Of a stretch of DNA of 64,000 bases, positions 44,690 to 55,810 are shown piece by piece (the stretch's first letter is position 1; every line of letters starts with the position of its first letter). The stretch covers positions 386,335 through 450,334 of the forward strand of contig MNCI01035712.1 of the NCBI GenBank assembly GCA_015680685.1, in the 5' to 3' direction. The DNA is from Gnetum montanum. Its lineage: Eukaryota; Streptophyta; Gnetopsida; Gnetales; Gnetaceae. Both the position numbers and the translations under genes were made by a program. The notes beneath the pieces were generated by a model that ran no database searches, was not told the origin of the DNA, and saw nothing but the letters and a program-made list of their open reading frames with translations.

Positions 44690-45745
44690 TCATCCCTATA
44701 GTCTTCATTGACTTGGAAAAAGCATATGATAAAGTATCTAGAGATATTATCTGGTGAGTGTTCTAGAGAAAAAAACAGCCTTCATAAATATATTAAAGTG
44801 ATTCAAGACATGTATGAAGGAATTACCACAAATTATAATAGCTTGTGGTATAATATATGATTTTCTAGTTATAGTGGGTTTACATAAAGTGTTTATGCTT
44901 AGCCCATGATTCATTACCATTATTATGGATGAATTACCCAAGGAAATATATAAGGAAATCCCTTCATGTATGTTATTTACAAATGATATTATGTTGGTGG
45001 GTATAGCTAATGAAAATATTACTTCTAAAATGGAGAAGTGGGGATATGCTCTAGAATCAAAAGGATAAAAAATTCATAGAAGTAAAATATATATATATAT
45101 AATGCAATTTTAACGATAGCATAAATAGTGATGAAATAGTGGTGACAATTCAAGGCTAAAAAGTTCCTCAGTGTAAATAGTTTTGCTACCTAGAATTAAT
45201 CCTTGAATTAGATGGTAAAAGAAATAAAGATATAAGAAATAGAATTAAGGCAAGATGATCAAAACGGAGATAGGCTAGTGATGTTCTATGTGATAAAAGA
45301 ATACTAATAAAACTAAAGTGGAAATTTTACAAGACAATAATCAACCATATTATTTTAGTATTAGGTAGTACAAAAGATGCTTAAAAAATGTGGTAGAAAT
45401 ACAAATGCTTTGATAGATGTTGAACATTACTAGAAGAGATAAATTACATAATACAAACATTAGAGAAAGACTTTAAGTGGCTTCTATTTCAAATAAGTGA
45501 TAAGAATGGTGGCTTCGATATTTGGGACATGTGTAAACAAGATTAGACAATGAACCTATAAAACAAGGTTACTATTCTTGGAAAACCACTAAAAGAAAGA
45601 ACAAATAAGACAAGGGAAAAAGCAATCAAAAATGATTTGAAGAAACTAGAAATAAATAAATATCTAGCTCTTCATTGAAATGAATGATGAAAAAGAATAG
45701 TTAACCCCATTTTGTTGGGACAAGGGTAGGATGATTATGATGATG
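44690..45745 (+). pseudogene. RTE-type LINE, reverse transcriptase core and 3' end
   Basis: Resumes at IVFIDLEKAYDKVSRDIIW (cf. VFIDLEKAYDRVPREVLW), then YIKVIQDMYEGITTN, MDELPKEIYKEIPSCMLF directly followed by TNDIML, where the family has A-D-D: the catalytic site is lost. Further on come FCYLELILELDGK, IRNRIKARWSK and ASDVLCDKRILIKLKWKFYK. The C-terminal part has NDLKKLEINKYLALH. The 3' end GGGACAAGGGTAGGATGATTATGATGATGA is the simple GAT-rich tail typical of plant RTE elements (here 30 bases are described by their core GGACAAGGGTAGGATGA). The element is truncated by decay, with many stops. Confidence 0.88.
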
Positions 45746-45749
45746 AATG

Positions 45750-46900
45750 AAAAGATTAATAATTTTATAAATGTACTTTTCTTTAAAGATCATAAAATCA
45801 AATAAATAGTTTAACTAAATATTAAAACTAAAGTTGAAATTTTATTTATCCATAGATCCTCTAGATCTATCCACAGATATTAATCTTGTAGAAATTCCAC
45901 AATAATAAAATTATCAAATCATATTTAAACCACTATAAAAGAGGAGTACTAAAAATTACAAAGGACTACATCTTTGAAATAATGCATGTGATTAACTTTA
46001 ATAATATTAAATAAATAAATATAAGAATCAATAAAATTTAGATTATAGAAATAAAGGCTTTACATTGAGTAAAATTTGTGGAAGGACATCATTATGTCCT
46101 TATCTTGATAGTATAGGAACCATTGATTTAGGACATACTATACACCATACTACTATTGATCATTTAATGTATGTTATACAACTTTCTTGGTTAGGTTGAA
46201 AAAGAAAAAAGACTTGAAAGATATAAAATATAATAGATATTTTAAATCACCTCTCATTGAATACATAAAAATAGTAAGTCCTCTAAAGTTCATAGGTTGT
46301 TAATAAATAATAGTAAGGATTTTTGTATAAGGGATTGTAGGAAAGAAATTAGAGAATTTCTTGAAATCATTATTAATTTGAATAATATTAATTGAGATCA
46401 ACATTATTCTACGAACTTGACTTGGTGACCTATCTTTATTATTATCAATATTTTTTTATTTCTAATAAATAGTGATCATTTTTAGATGTTATTTAGTATA
46501 TCCTATCTTTATTATTATTAATAATATTTATTTACAAGCTTGTTATAAGAAGTTGTGATTTCAATTATGCTCATAGTTTTTATTTGTTTGTTTAAATCCT
46601 TTTTTTAGTTTAATTTGTTTCTTATTTGATTTATCTTTTCTTTTGTTTTTTTTTTTAATAATGATAATTTTCCTAAAAATAGTTTATACATATTTTAGAA
46701 GCTATTCCTTTTGATTTTAAAAATTTAACGTTACTTTTTTAAAACATAAAGCTAGCCACCTTATCTATACAACATCTCAACTCAACTAGTCGCTACCTAT
46801 AATGTGCCTAGGAAAAAATTAAAGCTCAAAATAAGTGGAAGGATACAGTACAAAAGGAGGGTGTTAAAACCCACATATAATATTAATAATAAGAAAAAAA
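45750..46900. other. No feature recognised (AT-rich)
   Basis: AT-rich sequence with long T runs near 46640. The 3' LTR of element B' would be expected somewhere to the left of 46900, but I cannot recognise one. Confidence 0.4.
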
Positions 46901-47447
46901 TCTAGAGTAAGGAATCATACCCTTTGTTAAAGGTCTTGATAAAGGGCATCAAATTTGATTGGGCTACTTCTTTGGCTACTGGGCTTTGAGAGAAGATCTT
47001 TAGACTTCGTGTTGACACCTCTATGATAATCCATATGCCCTTTGCATTTTTCATAGATTATCAAAATAGGTTTGTGAAGTTTTTGATGGTGTATAGGAAT
47101 GGCCAATTGTTTTCTCAAGACCCAAGCCAAATTTCTAGGCCTTGGATAAAGCACATTTACCCAACATTGTAGGCCTAGAACCTACTAGAGGGAATAGATG
47201 AAACATTATCCATCACCACTAAGAATCTTGATGTTAGGTAGCATGAGTCTCCTAATAGTATTGATGATGATGAGCCCCTTTTGTTTCCTACTAGTGTTTA
47301 GGATGCCAAATGATGGTGTATGGAGGCTAAAGGGTTAGCTAGAGAGAAACTCAAGAGGCCTATGGAGGAGGCACCCCTAGCATCAGATTAGCCTACCCTA
47401 GAAAAAACTTAAGTTTAAGCTTAAGCCATCATAGTAGGCAGTTGTAG

Positions 47448-47563
47448 GTATGCTTTGTTTAACTTTGGATATTTCATGTTTTAAAATTTTGTGGCTACTT
47501 TATGGTTTTATGTGTTGAGTGGCTTTCTATGTGCCATGCTTATAGATAAGTGTCAGGTTATAG
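47448..47563 (+). other. Intron a of the antisense ORF (116 bp)
   Basis: GTAG|GTATGC donor and TTATAG acceptor. The downstream exon starts in phase 1. Confidence 0.5.
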
Positions 47564-47731
47564 TATCCCAAGCCACTATGGAGGCAAAACAAAGGTGTGC
47601 AGAAGAGGTGCTCCTAAATCAACATATGGTTGAAGGACTTGCTAATGCTAGTGTAGATGATCTAGATGCCTTGTTTGGTGAGGTGGTGCTAGGTACCTCT
47701 CCCATTATCATGCCAGTGGAGGAGGAACCAA

Positions 47732-47820
47732 GTATGCTTATGCTCACTATTTTCATTATATTTCATTGGTTATCTTTGGCCATCATCCTAACCTTTCAAT
47801 GATTGTTATGCTTACAATAG
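47732..47820 (+). other. Intron b of the antisense ORF (89 bp)
   Basis: GTATGC donor, TTACAATAG acceptor, phase 1 on both sides. Removal gives EEEPSI-LEPPMQAL-like continuous reading. Confidence 0.6.
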
Positions 47821-47958
47821 TTCTTGAGCCACCAATGCAAGCTCTCATCCCTGAGTTTCATGCAAAACCATGGGTAGAGACTCCAAAAAAAATGGAGTTC
47901 TTACATGGAATGTTTAAGAACATCATTGATTGATTACATCAGGTCACACTTGAGATAG

Positions 47959-48054
47959 GTAAGGATTTTGTTTTATGTGCTTCAATTGTAGGCTTTATTT
48001 GCATTATGGTTATCTTACATTTTGTCTTACAATTATATTATATGCTTTGTGTAG
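47959..48054 (+). other. Intron c of the antisense ORF (96 bp)
   Basis: GTAAGG donor and TTTGTGTAG acceptor, phase 1. Joins TLEI to VSSMKWDF. Confidence 0.65.
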
Positions 48055-49120
48055 TATCATCTATGAAGTGGGACTTTAGCAAAGCCATGGAGGTAGACTC
48101 CTTACCTAGACTTCCCTGTGATATGTCTAGTGTACCTATGAAGCTGTACGACACTACCATCGGTTTAGCAATGCCATGCACAAAAGCTTCATGGGAGATA
48201 GAGAGGTCTAATGAATCCCTATGGGAGGAAGTTATGGTCTTGAGGAAAAAGACTCAAATGTAGGAGGACATGATTAGAGATCTTTGAGACCATAAAGCCT
48301 TTGTGGAAGCCCAAGTGGCTAACTTGGAGGAGTTATGGACTAAGGAGATTACATGGGCCTACTACTAGCATGTTGTTCAGGAAAAAAGTAGTAGTATTAT
48401 GGAAGATTGAGGAGTAACATATGTAAATGGATCTTATCTCTCAAAAGATTGGGGATTGAAAGGATCACTACACTTGGGTCTTGGAGTGGGGCAAGACACA
48501 AAAGGCATACAAGTGTCAATATAAGGTTGATTATGGGGCCTACCTAAAATGGATTAAGGAAGAGTCTATTAAATGACATAAGAGAAAGCTTTTCATTTAG
48601 GGGATCTAGGTAGAGAGTGCTTATCAAATTTTTGGAAATAGTCTCAAGGTGGAGCAATCCCCTACTCTTCAAGTTACTACCATTGCGAGTAAGACCACTA
48701 CAACTACTATTACACATGAGCCTCCTACTTGGACTTCTATAGATAGGTTTGGCATTCTTTTTGGCATTAAACTTGGGGATTTTGACTAGGTCAACATGAA
48801 GGAGGACCAAATCCTCCATCATTTGGAGGAAGGCCTTTCCCATATACCCTCAAAAGTGATGGAGCTAGACTCTTCACGGGTTTGATCAATTTTATGTTTT
48901 AGTTTTTGTTTTAAGTTATGTTTTTTGCTATGAGTTACTAATTGGATATATTGCATTTTAGGCCTCATGAATGATTGGTAATCCTAGTGGCATTGGTGGG
49001 AATGACCTGCCACTTCCTCCTCTAGATACTACTCAATAGCCTCCTTCAGTTTAGCTTGTTTTTGTTTTTACGTTTATGGATATGGTTAGCCAAGACTATG
49101 TTATAGATGGTTATTATTTG

Positions 49121-49389
49121 GCATCATTGTTGAACATTGTAGTTATGGCTACATCTTATGGACATTTTAATTTTAAATTTCAATATTTGGTTTTATTTTT
49201 TGGCTATATGCATTTATAGTAGTAAATGTTATAAACATGGCTATGTTGATGTTCTTATTATAACATTAAATCAATGCAATAATAGGCTAAAAAAGGAGAT
49301 ATAATAAAAAAATGAATTGTTTCTAGTTTTATGCCATCATGGGAATAGGTTATATAGTTTTTCCAATTTATGGCCATGGTGGACCATAA
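49121..49389. other. No feature recognised
   Basis: AT-rich spacer between the antisense ORF and the 30-bp motif copies of B'. Confidence 0.4.
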
Positions 49390-49473
49390 TGCTAGTTTAA
49401 CATCTTAGCGGATGGTAGTGCCAGTTTAATGTCTTAGTAGAAAAGAATGCTAATTTAAGATCATAGTGAACCA
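49390..49473. repeat. Three copies of the 30-bp motif in B'
   Basis: Units at about 49392 (TGCTAGTTTAACATCTTAG), 49421 (TGCCAGTTTAATGTCTTAG) and 49448 (TGCTAATTTAAGATCATAG). Same motif as the array at 12580-12800 in B. Confidence 0.85.
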
Positions 49474-50015
49474 TGTCATAAAGAGATGCTTTTTTAATGT
49501 TTAAAACATAAGTAAAAATAAAGAAATTTGGTAGATAAAAATGAAAATGAACTTAGGCTACATGCATTAGGGTATGTGCATAAAGTGTAAAACAATAATT
49601 GCATAAATAATAAACTATAAATGAAAAGTAAGGTTATATGGCTATTGTTATATCTAGTCATAGAAGCATGGGAAGGTTAAGGTAAAATTCACTTATGCAA
49701 ACTCTTTCTAATATTTACAAGATTAGGGAGTGAGTAAGGCCTAATCTACCTAAGCTTATATTTGCAATCTCCTTCTCTTATGATGTTAAAATGGAGTTCA
49801 TCCCATAATGTATCATGTTACCTATCATTGTTATCATTGGTTATCTTGGGTTTTTTCTCTTCATGGCTAGGAGATTCTTCTTGAAGCTCCACTTTGGATC
49901 CGTATTCTATGTCCATGTTGTTGATAGCTAGGGGAGCTATGTTGTTTCCATGAATGATGATTTCACCTCCCTTGTAAGGAAGGTGAATTTCTTGGTCGAT
50001 GGATGAGGAGATAGC

Positions 50016-50290
50016 TCATAATTGAGCCAACCAAGATCTTTCTAGGATCAAGTTGAATCTTGGTGTCTCTTCCACCACCACGAAGTTTGCAGTTGTATGG
50101 AATTGTTCTCTAGCTACAAAATCCAAGGAGATAGACCCCTTGATGACAACTCTTGATCCATTGAAAGACTTAAGAGCAACGATGGTCATAGGTTGTACTT
50201 GCTCAAATAAGCTCATGCACTCGATGTTGATGCATGGGATGATGTTGGTTGTAGCTCCATCATTAACATGCACTTGATGTATTTTAAATT
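50016..50290 (-). pseudogene. Element B' aspartic protease
   Basis: The minus-strand frame with loop MHVNDGATTNIIPC aligns with HVDDGVATNVV of B; the catalytic Asp position is Asn. Then VALKSFNGSRVVIKGSISLD and FVVVEETPRFNLIL, with ERSWLAQL where B has GRPWLAQL. It is shorter than B's frame because of a stop at 50016. The retropepsin fold is inferred from the alignment with B and from the family's D-x-G and LLGRPW motifs. Inactive. Confidence 0.75.
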
Positions 50291-50326
50291 ATCCAATGCG
50301 TATGGTTATGAATAAAGGGCCTATTG

Positions 50327-50509
50327 TCACTTGTCCTTTCTAAAGATTAACCTTAATTTCTCCTCTCCTAGTGATGGAGGAATCATCACTGCATGGATGG
50401 CTTTCTTGTAAGTAGGAATGTCCTCACTAATAGGTATGGAGGTCAACATTTTAACTAGTACCTCACAATGTGTGGCAGAAGTCATGATTAGGTCATATAA
50501 GCTTAACAT
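50327..50509 (-). pseudogene. Element B' Gag-protease linker (LSLYDL block)
   Basis: MLSLYDLIMTSATHCEVLVK then SIPISEDIPTYKKAI parallels LSLYDLVMTSSAHYQELAQ and SIPIMEDIPTDETSI in B. Conservation between two diverged copies argues that this linker was once selected. Function unknown. Confidence 0.65.
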
Positions 50510-50638
50510 TGTGTTTTTTTACCTAAGTGATTACTAACTTAGTCCATTGCACTAAGGAATTTTTTGTCATTGGTTGTGGATTTCTCACTCGAGTTGTGCT
50601 TTGCTTCCTCCATGCATCCCAAAATGAGAACTTCAACT

Positions 50639-50872
50639 TTAGGCTATGGCTATTTGAGTTGTATTGGTTTTGGAAACCTTGATGAAAAATGGTTTCCTTT
50701 GAGGCATTTGTGATGGTACTCTCATAATAAAGGGAGGTCTTGAGCTATGTGAAGCCAAAGAAGCCTTTTCATTGTAGAGGGATACTTGGATCACAAATGG
50801 TTCTCTTATAGGTCTCCTATTTTCATCGATGTTGAATGCCAAAATAAAATAGGGGCTATCATTAGCATTCAA
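50639..50872 (-). pseudogene. Element B' PFxIxV peptide-repeat segment
   Basis: Three short repeats, REPFVIQVS, RPPFIMRVP and RKPFFIKVS, separated by about 20 residues. They correspond to the five-copy region of B at 14270-14760. Confidence 0.6.
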
Positions 50873-51009
50873 TAGGTCTTTTTAGACCTACATCGATTGG
50901 TTCTATGGCTAAACTAGGTTAGGAGCATTTAAGACTAGTTCCCCCTTATCTATCATCGATTGTAGGTCATTCTTCATGCAAGACAGAAATATATATCATG
51001 AGCAAGCAA

Positions 51010-51720
51010 TTAATGAGAATGGAAAAAGTGATCTAGCTTAAAGTATTTAGACAAATAAGGACCATCTTGCATTTCCCAAGTTGGATCCTTGGCTATTTCA
51101 CATAGTTGATCATGTTTCTTTCGAGTGGCTTTGATCATTTGTTTATGTTGTATGTTTCTACATCTTAATACTTGATCTAGCAACTTGGATGGTCTTAATG
51201 CCAATGTAGTATATTTAGAACTACCCTTACTTTCAAAGTTAGGTCTACTTGTTGTTAATGTAGTGGTCCCAGAAGTCGATGATTGGTTATTGTGGTCATT
51301 GGTGGGGACCTTAGGTGGGTTGGTCATTGGTGGGGACCTTAGGTGGGTTGGTCATTGGTGGGGACCTTAGGTTGGTCTTTGGTCCTTGGTTTGTGGTCTT
51401 GGCTTCTTTGGTTATAGTTTCTATAGTAGTGTTGTTTTATTTGCTCTTTTCCTTCTCTCTTTGAGTGTGCTGGTTTTTATATGATATGTAGGTCAAATCA
51501 TGGCTAGCCTTCACATCATCCTCAATATGTTTAGTTTGTGAAAGTGGTGGCTAAGAGATCATGGATCAAGGTAGTAGAGTTTAGAGTTGATGAAGTAATT
51601 AACTACTTCCTTGAATATGGCTAGCAAGTGGGCTTTGGATATGAACTCCAGTATTTCATTTAGTAGTCCATTCCACCACTAAATGAGTTTTTGTACCAAC
51701 TCTAAGGACCCTTGTTTTCA
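51010..51720 (-). pseudogene. Element B' gag
   Basis: Minus-strand pieces of Gag. 51010-51327 carries a Thr/Ser-rich segment and a knuckle start (YLSKYFKLDHFFHSH, cf. FKLDQYYHYH of B). 51500-51720 carries SKAHLLAIFKEVVNYFINSK and LYYLDP, matching B's AKAHLLAIFKGAINDFIKSR and LYYLAP. A 28-bp triplication at 51294-51377 shifts the frame inside it. The Gag N-terminus toward 52140 is not clearly readable. Confidence 0.7.
51294..51377. repeat. 28-bp tandem triplication
   Basis: Three nearly exact units beginning GGTCATTGGTGGGGACCTTA at 51294, 51322 and 51350. Near-identity means it is young compared with the element around it. Confidence 0.9.
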
Positions 51721-52149
51721 AGCTTAGATTCTACCCTAAATTCATCCTCTTCTTCTTATTGTTCCCCAAAGGTAGGCTTGTCATCTTTCTCCTCTGTGGC
51801 AATCAATTGGGCTAGGTTGCTAAAATAAACATTGTTAAGAAGAATTTCTTCATACAGGGAACAGATGTACTCTTTCCCACCCCTGTGTATGAGTTCAAAC
51901 TACCTTTTAGCCTTGGCTTCAATTCATGGAATTAACATGCTTGCTTATATTTTGGCACAAATGAAGTTATAGTAATCTTCATTAATGGCTGTAAAATTAG
52001 AATTCCCCCCTTTGACTCTCAAAGATCACCTACACTTAATGATTGTAGGGTCTTTGGGATCATACACCCTCATGACTTGCTGCTAATGATCTTCACTAGT
52101 GAAGGTGAAGGGTAATTTGGTGGTTTTTTGAAAAGGCATGATTATAGTG

Positions 52150-53330
52150 CCAAGAATTACCTAGGAATAGGCTATAAATGGTAAAATTAGAGCAAATTCT
52201 AGTGAACGGAATTCAGAAACTCTTAGATGAAATAAAAATGGAAACAAATGATGTACTTACTATAATTAGTAAGTGGGAGATAAGGGATGTTTGCCCCATT
52301 ACTAGAAATGGAATATTGACAACGTTGGCTTTAAACCTCACCCAAGTTGGCTTCCCAAGTGACTCTATGTTGGGTATGGAAAGGGAAGAAAGAAGCGGGG
52401 GTGAGATCATGGAAATCTCACACCTTCTTATTCCAACATTGGAAAGAGAGGGGAATGTTTGAAGACCAAAATGGAAACTTGTTAGTTTCCAAATATGGTT
52501 TTGGCAAGCTACCAATTTTTACCAAAAAGGAGGGAAAAGTAGGCTTGGTTGGTATGAAACTAATGTTAGTTTAGTCGTGAAGAATATGGTTACAAAGATT
52601 AAATGTTTATTAAGGCTTCCATGATGGCTTTGCTCTAGGAATTCATAGCAGATGTTGTAAAATTTCAGCATCCAAACCACTTGTAGCTTCCACGCTAAGG
52701 TTTCTACCATAGGAGGAGGGGGGATAAAGGTAATGTTGGATTCCTTGCAAGTTTTGGCTAGAAAATGGCTTTCTTGCAACAAAAGTAGATCTGGTTATAA
52801 ACTTGGTTTCAAAAATCACCAATGTTGGCCTCCCAACTACTTCCACATTAGGTACAATAAAGGTGAGAAAGAAGGGGCATGAGATGATGGAAATCTCACA
52901 CCTTCTACCTCAACGTTGATGGGGGAGAGGCTGAAAAACAGAGTGGAAAGTTAGTATTTTTTCACTAAAATATGTTTAGATGGTTGCTAATTATTTTAGC
53001 TTGGAAAAATGGGGTGGGGGAGGGGGGAGGGGAAAAAGCTAACTTACGAATGAGTTGAACCACCCACTTTTAGAAGCTAGGAAAAATTGTTTTGGTAGTA
53101 AAAAAAATAGGGAAAAAGAGATATGAATGCTGGCTTTGGGCTATAAAATTCACAGTAAGTGCTATGAAAATCCAAAGCCCAACCACCTACAACTTCCATG
53201 CTATAGTTTTGGTCATGGAAGGGGAAAGAATAACATTGATTTTTCAAAGGTTTTAGCTACAAAAAATCAAGAAAAAGCTTGCAAAATGATAACAAAAATA
53301 GTAGATGTGGCCATAGAATTTAGATAAAAG
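52150..53330. repeat. Element B' leader tandem repeat, about 490 bp, roughly 2.4 copies
   Basis: GATCATGGAAATCTCACACC (52406) recurs as GATGATGGAAATCTCACACC (52885). The neighbourhoods CAAGTTGGCTTCCCAAGTGA / CAATGTTGGCCTCCCAACTA and ATTCATAGCAGATGTTGTAA (52638) / ATTCACAGTAAGTGCTATGA (53148) also repeat, giving periods of about 480-510 bp. The array lies between gag and the 5' LTR, the same position as the unrelated 27-bp minisatellite of B. Confidence 0.75.
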
Positions 53331-53379
53331 CCATCCTTCTAGAATGAAAACTATTGTGATTCAAAACCTTAATTGCTAG

Positions 53380-54797
53380 AATGAAAACCAAGGATCGTCC
53401 ATGTAAGCAATTCCCCAACCTTAAATCCCTAGGGCCTCTATAATAAAAATGGAATTTAAGGTGCCTTGGCTAGTCTAGTAGATCAACCAGAGACTTATGA
53501 GATGCAAAGCATATGGAAATATAAATATATCCAAATAATGCACAAATCATAAATTTACTTTTGAACACAAAACTCAAAACCTTAAACTTTATTAAGAAAC
53601 GATAAAGAATAAGTTAGAGGAATGTGTACAAATGGTGCATAGGTGAGCAAAAAAAGGGGTGTTCACTTAAGAAAGAGTTCAAAGCCCCTTGAAGCCAATG
53701 TGATGAGCTCCACAATCTAGGTGGTAAGCCACTATTGATGTTATGGAACCTTTCTTCACTGCTACAACCTTAGATCTATCAATTGGACCACTCAAGGCTA
53801 CTATGCTTCCATGCTAGGATTCAAGAGAATGCAAGTATGGGAACTTGCAAGAGCTCTTAAGTGCTTAAAAATTCCTCAAGTGTAAAATTGTAAAAACCTG
53901 GCTAAACCTTGGTAGAATTTTCTTATCAAAAATTGCTCAAACTACCAAAAATTGTTGAACCACCAAAGTGCTTGTGTGTAAAAAATTGTTGAACCCGTAA
54001 ATGGTGTTTGAGGTTGGCTTGTATAGCATCTTTGGGTCATGAATGGGGCTACAAATTTGCTACAAAATGGCTGCAAATTTAGGGAAAATGGGTACCCAAA
54101 TTTGGGGGGTTACTATACATAGTAAGTGATTCCCCCCATGGCCATTTTGTTTACTATAAATAGTAATTGGGGCATACCTTCCATGCTGGAGATGAGTCTT
54201 CCACATTGATCTCTTCACTATGCTTGTTGAAATGGTTGGTCAATGTTAAAGTTCATGAATTGATGAATTTTTCTCCTAATGGCTTCCATGGTAAGAGATT
54301 GAATTTTCCATGCTAGGGGGAAACTTTCCAGGCTAGGGAAAAACTTTTACACTAGGAGGAAACATTTTAGGTTGAGGGGGAAAAGTTCCCAAGCCAGGGG
54401 AAAGTTTCCAAGTTGTACATCTACTGTTCACATTCAAGGGGAGAAAGTTTCCAAATCCCCTATCCTTCCATGTTAGGGGTAGGTGAGATCTATCCCTTGT
54501 AGGTGTGCCTAGTGTATAAAAATGTATACGCCCCATAAAACCCATCAACTTGTCCTTTTTAACATTCCAAAAGGAATTTTGACCTCCCAAGCCCAAATAT
54601 AGACACTAGATAACTTTTTTCACTTGTGGAATAAGGCTTTAATCACTTTTTTTCAGCTCCAAAGTATAAACTATGTGAAATTGTCCATTTTGGAATACAA
54701 TTCTCACATTTACAATGAAATTTGATGTTAGCTTTTATTGGGTGAAAACTACATGCTCAAGATTGATTATAACATGCAAAATTTTGTGGAGTTTCAA
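53380..54797 (-). repeat. Element B' 5' LTR (approximate)
   Basis: The outer end is fixed by GTGGAGTTTCA at 54797. The inner part aligns with B's right LTR (AAGGTGC, ACCAGAGACTTA, AATGTGTACAAATG). It contains imperfect repeats of GGGGAAA(A)NTTTCCA at 54300-54450. The inner boundary and the length are uncertain, and no second LTR is seen. Confidence 0.5.
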
Positions 54798-55335
54798 AAG
54801 GTAGTAGGCCATCATCAACCATACTACCTCTCTCACAATCCTTTCTTGCTTTAAATGAGTAATGAACTTGGAGCATAGCCTTTATAACCCATAAAGTTGC
54901 TACACTAAAATTGAAGAAGGATTCCATCAATTCTAAGAAAGTAACTCATGCTACTTAGAATTAAATTTAAAGGACCTTAGATTCTATAAGTTCTAAAAAT
55001 TAGGGTTTATAGTCTTAAAGCTTATTTTGGAACTTGATCATCTTCCCAAGATTTGAATTCTTTAGAGCATCTACCACCCAAGTAAGGAATGGTAACATTC
55101 AAGACTTGCTATGTCCACCCTTCCATACCATGCCTAAGATGCAAAACTTATAGAAGGATTTCTAAATAGTCTATCATAGTGACATGATATAATACACTAA
55201 CCTATGAAATTATGAGTTCTAGGCATCCCTTGAATCAATTTTTCTAGATGTTTAGGGATCTCAAGATCATCATAGTTACCTACCTATCTGAATATTGATC
55301 CCATCACCTAAGAGTTCTTTGAAAGACTCAAAACA
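54798..55335 (-). repeat. Element F 3' LTR (probable, left end unknown)
   Basis: On the minus strand a purine tract (TCTCAAGTGGGGGGA, 55336-55350) is followed by TGTTTTGAGTCTTTC, a normal PPT-LTR junction. How far the LTR runs left before meeting B' cannot be seen. Confidence 0.45.
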
Positions 55336-55350
55336 TCCCCCCACTTGAGA
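55336..55350 (-). other. Element F polypurine tract
   Basis: Minus strand TCTCAAGTGGGGGGA directly before TGTTTTG. This form (…AAGTGGGGGGA|TGT) is common in plant gypsy elements. Confidence 0.65.
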
Positions 55351-55716
55351 TAGGCTTCCATAGGAACACATTCATTAGATCCTAGAAGTCACAATGGGTC
55401 ATGTCTCTTCTAGTCTAGCTATTCCTTATTTTTTAAAAATTATTTTAGTGTACATTAAAGGTCTCTTATTTATCATTAGAGCAACCATGGTGGGATATTG
55501 ATTACTTTCTCCTAACTAGTGTCTAGGTCAAGTGTTCTTGGGATCTCAAATGTTCCATTGACTTCCAAATGTCATCTAAATCTGGGAAATGTCTTCAATG
55601 GATAAGAAATTCAACTTTCATTTCAAGATGATGCATAGTGATCCTAAATTTTTTTATGTATTCAAATTTCTTACCTTGTATGGATTTAATACAAGGCTAC
55701 TTTCAAATTGAGAGGT

Positions 55717-55810
55717 TTCATTCTACATAAGGAAATCCATTGGTCAAGGGCTTTAGCATGCTNCTTCATTCTACATAAGGAAATCCATTGGTCAAGGGCT
55801 TTAGCATGCT
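55717..55810. repeat. Exact 46-bp duplication around a single N (assembly artefact)
   Basis: 55717-55762 and 55765-55810 are identical with N at 55763. Same pattern as at 29739-29837. Confidence 0.9.

Larger units (their letters stand above)
46920..49120 (+). pseudogene. Multi-exon antisense ORF of element B' (Tat-lineage aORF candidate)
   Basis: Plus-strand exons join in frame. Exon a 46920-47447 (IKGIKFDWATSLATGL, MIIHMPFAFFIDYQNRFVKF, LFSQDPSQISRPWIKHIYPT, LLEGIDETLSITTKNLD). Exon b 47564-47731 (ATMEAKQRCAEEVLLNQHMV). Exon c 47821-47958 (LEPPMQALIPEFHAKPWVET). Exon d from 48055 to about 48884 (MKWDFSKAMEVDSLPRLPCD, a coiled-coil-like WEIERSNESLWEEVMVLRKK, HYTWVLEWGKTQKAYKCQYK). A last exon starts at 48961. 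Introns b and c obey GT-AG and are both phase 1. It lies opposite to and downstream of B' gag-protease, where Tat-lineage elements carry antisense ORFs. Function is unknown and no catalytic motif is seen. About ten stops show decay. Confidence 0.6.
49390..54797 (-). mobile_element. Element B': Tat-like gag-protease element, relative of B
   Basis: Shares with B the protease, the LSLYDL block, the PFxIxVP repeats, the Gag core, the 30-bp motif and the LTR end (ATTTTGTGGAGTTTCA at 54782-54797 versus ATTTTGTGGTGTTTCA in B). It is minus-strand, and as in B no RT or integrase is seen after the protease. If the antisense ORF at 46920-49120 is part of it, the element is over 7.9 kb. The 3' LTR was not found, so the left end is open. 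Confidence 0.7.

Noticed and set aside
46927-47154. Minus-strand 75-codon frame
   Set aside because: Complement of exon a of the antisense ORF; the plus strand gives the better protein-like sequence.
47491-47802. Small membrane protein gene (103 codons)
   Set aside because: The hydrophobic ends of the frame are intron sequence; only 47564-47731 is exon of the antisense ORF.
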